Shown here: positions 5,117 to 6,415 of the stretch, piece by piece | Layout of the letters: each line of letters begins with the position of its first letter | Position numbering within the stretch: the first letter of the stretch is position 1 | From: JAXDLH01 sp034666705 | GTDB lineage: Bacteria > Chloroflexota > UBA6077 > SHYK01 | Length of the DNA stretch: 6,415 nt | Reading direction: 5' to 3' | Assembly (NCBI GenBank): GCA_034666705.1 | Contig: JAXDLH010000308.1 | Coordinates: 1-6,415 of the forward strand | The notes under the pieces: model-generated | The model's database searches: none | What the model saw: the letters and a program-made list of their open reading frames with translations, nothing else | Told to the model about the DNA's origin: nothing | Position numbers and translations under genes: made by a program

Positions 5117-6117
5117 CTCATCCAGCTCGGCTCGGAGCCCAGGCCACGCATGCTCTCTGGCTCCTCCTGCACGAGCTCGTCAATGAAGCCGGATAGGTCG
5201 AGCTGCCGCAGATAGTGCATGTCCCACAGCGCCATCGGGCTGATCGCCTTGGCCTCCTCATGCTGCATGCAGCACAGCTCGTAGGCGTTGGCGACACCTT
5301 CGGTCGTCGGGTAGGGACGGATCGGGTAGCGCGCCACCCCTGCGGCGCGACCGCCATTCTCCGCATATGGTCGCCCGAGCTTGGTGTCGAGCAGCTTCTG
5401 CGACTCCTCGGGATGCACACGGGCGTAGTGAATCGTCAGAATCATGGCTCTGACCAGCCGATCCGCCAGGCCGTCCTTCTGGTGGAGCGTGTCGTAGGTC
5501 GTGGTGATCGTGGTGCCGTTCACCATCGGCAACGTCGGCAGCCGCAGAACGTGCAACCCCTCTTTTTCCAGCTTCTCAGCGCTGCGGCCGCCACCGAACG
5601 CGACGTCCGCCTTGCCGCTCGCCACCGCTTCGACGAGGCGCTCGGGCAGGTCGGCCTCGCCCAGGTGCCCCATCTCGAGCCATTCGACCTCGTCGGCGTC
5701 GTAGCCAGCACGCTCGACGTCCAGGATGTGGTTGCCCCGCGGATGGTGAATGCCGCCCCACGGGTCGATGAGGTTGGAGTCCGCGACGCGCATCCCCCGG
5801 CCCTTGAACTCGTCGAGGGACGCGATCCGGTCCTTCGTGATGACGCTATCGCTCACGCCGTTGCCCGGTGAGGCCAGGCAGACGATCGGCCGACCGCGTG
5901 CGACCCAGAGATACGGGGTGATGTGATTGCCGGCGACGAAGTCGATCGAGGAGTCGAAAAGCGCGGCCTCGGCCTTCTTGGAGTTCTCGGAGAACTCCAT
6001 GCTCCGGATCGTAAGTCCGAGATCGCCAAGGATACCGCTCTTGTCGGCAAGCTCCCACATCACCGAGTGCGCCGCCCGATAGAGAATGTTCAGCTCGTAC
6101 GGCTCATAGTCGCTCAT
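5113..6117 (-). CDS. NMT1/THI5-like substrate-binding-fold protein without signal peptide
   Basis: A 334-residue protein with the two-lobed periplasmic-binding-protein (type 2) organisation of the NMT1/THI5/SsuA group. Supporting signs are SSIDFVAGNHITPYLWVARG (56-75; the small-residue segment that normally reports which gate is tested), SLDEFKGRGMRVADS (100-114; the LxDLKGKxV-like hinge motif), VEAVASGKADVAFGGG (162-177) and LADRLVRAMILTIHYARVHPEESQKLL (217-243; the usual 'neighbouring transporter SBP' helix). The N-terminus MSDYEPYELNILYRAAHS has no hydrophobic signal peptide or lipobox Cys, so it should be cytoplasmic. No permease or ATPase gene lies in the window. Some cytoplasmic relatives with this fold are enzymes, such as THI5 and, more distantly, 4,5-dihydroxyphthalate decarboxylase, so an enzymatic or ligand-sensing role is possible. 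Start ATG 6117 has GGAGG at 6 nt. Its C-terminus overlaps the amidohydrolase stop. Confidence 0.82.
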   Translation of the reverse strand: MSDYEPYELNILYRAAHSVMWELADKSGILGDLGLTIRSMEFSENSKKAEAALFDSSIDFVAGNHITPYLWVARGRPIVCLASPGNGVSDSVITKDRIASLDEFKGRGMRVADSNLIDPWGGIHHPRGNHILDVERAGYDADEVEWLEMGHLGEADLPERLVEAVASGKADVAFGGGRSAEKLEKEGLHVLRLPTLPMVNGTTITTTYDTLHQKDGLADRLVRAMILTIHYARVHPEESQKLLDTKLGRPYAENGGRAAGVARYPIRPYPTTEGVANAYELCCMQHEEAKAISPMALWDMHYLRQLDLSGFIDELVQEEPESMRGLGSEPSWMS

Positions 6118-6123
6118 CGCGCG

Positions 6124-6128
6124 CCTCC
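6124..6128 (-). promoter_or_regulatory. ribosome binding site of the substrate-binding-type gene
   Basis: GGAGG on the minus strand, within GGTGGAGG, lies 6 nt before ATG 6117. It makes the signal-peptide-free start credible; no in-frame upstream start with a hydrophobic leader is visible. Confidence 0.8.
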
Positions 6129-6177
6129 ACCATGCGGTTCTGTCTCGATTACTGCCGCGTATCGTACACCGATGCCG

Positions 6178-6415
6178 CTACCCGCGCGAGCGCTCGGTGT
6201 GACCGAAGGTGCCGTCATAGTCGCGCTGCAGCGACTCCGGGAGGAAGCGCTCCTCCAGGCTCTCGATGAGCCGCGAGTCGACCAATGCGCCCCGGTCGGC
6301 CGCACCCCACCGGCTGCCCTTACGGCGCGCATCGGCCTCGTCGAGCGCCGCGGTGCCCCGCTCCTTAAACTCGTGCAGGAGGTCCCACGTCGCCTGAAGC
6401 GCGGCGTTGGTCGTC
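6178..6415 (-). CDS. C-terminal end of an unidentified protein (partial)
   Basis: The last 78 codons of a minus-strand gene that begins beyond the right edge, ending at TAG 6178-6180. It reads TTNAALQATWDLLHEFKERG at the edge and ends PESLQRDYDGTFGHTERSRG. It is hydrophilic, helix-rich and acidic/basic balanced, with RWGADRGALVDSRLIESLEE in the middle; codon use is GC3-rich as in the neighbours, which supports real coding. I do not recognise the family from this tail. It lies 60 bp upstream of the substrate-binding-type gene on the same strand, so the two are probably in one operon. The 60-bp gap holds no obvious terminator. Confidence 0.7.
   Translation of the reverse strand, partial: TTNAALQATWDLLHEFKERGTAALDEADARRKGSRWGAADRGALVDSRLIESLEERFLPESLQRDYDGTFGHTERSRG

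Noticed and set aside
5215..5871. Long plus-strand open frame (218 codons) opposite the substrate-binding-type gene
   Set aside because: It is the antisense shadow of a well-supported gene; His/Val/Arg-rich composition and no family motifs.

Overview
This is a high-GC bacterial window with five complete protein genes, one gene truncated at the right edge, and a gene-poor, repeat-containing left flank. No gene here is a taxonomic marker. The GC content, the gene families (a cluster of catabolic amidohydrolase, cupin, class II aldolase and substrate-binding-protein types) and the GTAGGGG-type palindromic repeat recall Chloroflexota, such as Thermomicrobia-like lineages, or high-GC Actinomycetota. 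This assignment is an inference of low confidence.

Layout. Positions 1-559 hold no convincing gene. They contain a 103-bp near-perfect inverted repeat (189-291), a tandem duplication of about 30 bp (342-400) and a pair of 29-bp direct repeats 103 bp apart (303-331 and 406-434). A rhomboid intramembrane protease lies on the minus strand (560-1153 or 560-1210). Divergent from it is a class II aldolase/adducin-family enzyme on the plus strand (1321-2172), with a plausible promoter and a good ribosome binding site. A 172-bp convergent gap with a long hairpin separates it from a minus-strand NAD-dependent epimerase/dehydratase (2345-3292). A small cupin (3420-3953, minus) lies upstream of the epimerase and may be co-transcribed with it. 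Divergent from the cupin is an amidohydrolase-2/ACMSD-type protein (4082-5116, plus). Its stop codon shares the palindrome CTAG with the stop of a convergent NMT1/THI5-like substrate-binding-fold protein (5113-6117, minus). Upstream of that gene is the C-terminal end of an unidentified gene (6178-6415, minus), 60 bp away and probably in the same operon.

How they may work together. Class II aldolase/decarboxylase, ACMSD-like amidohydrolase, cupin, short-chain-type epimerase/dehydrogenase and a periplasmic-binding-protein-fold protein are the kinds of genes that occur together in pathways for aromatic or other organic acids. Here three predicted catalytic proteins carry unusual residues at normally key positions. 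The amidohydrolase has Gln, Asp and Asn where His, His and Asp are expected. The cupin has Thr and Asp where His and Glu are expected. The epimerase has Thr where the catalytic Tyr is expected. The substrate-binding-type protein has no signal peptide and no transporter genes beside it. A shared pathway is a hypothesis only. The substitutions and the missing signal peptide are read directly from the sequence.
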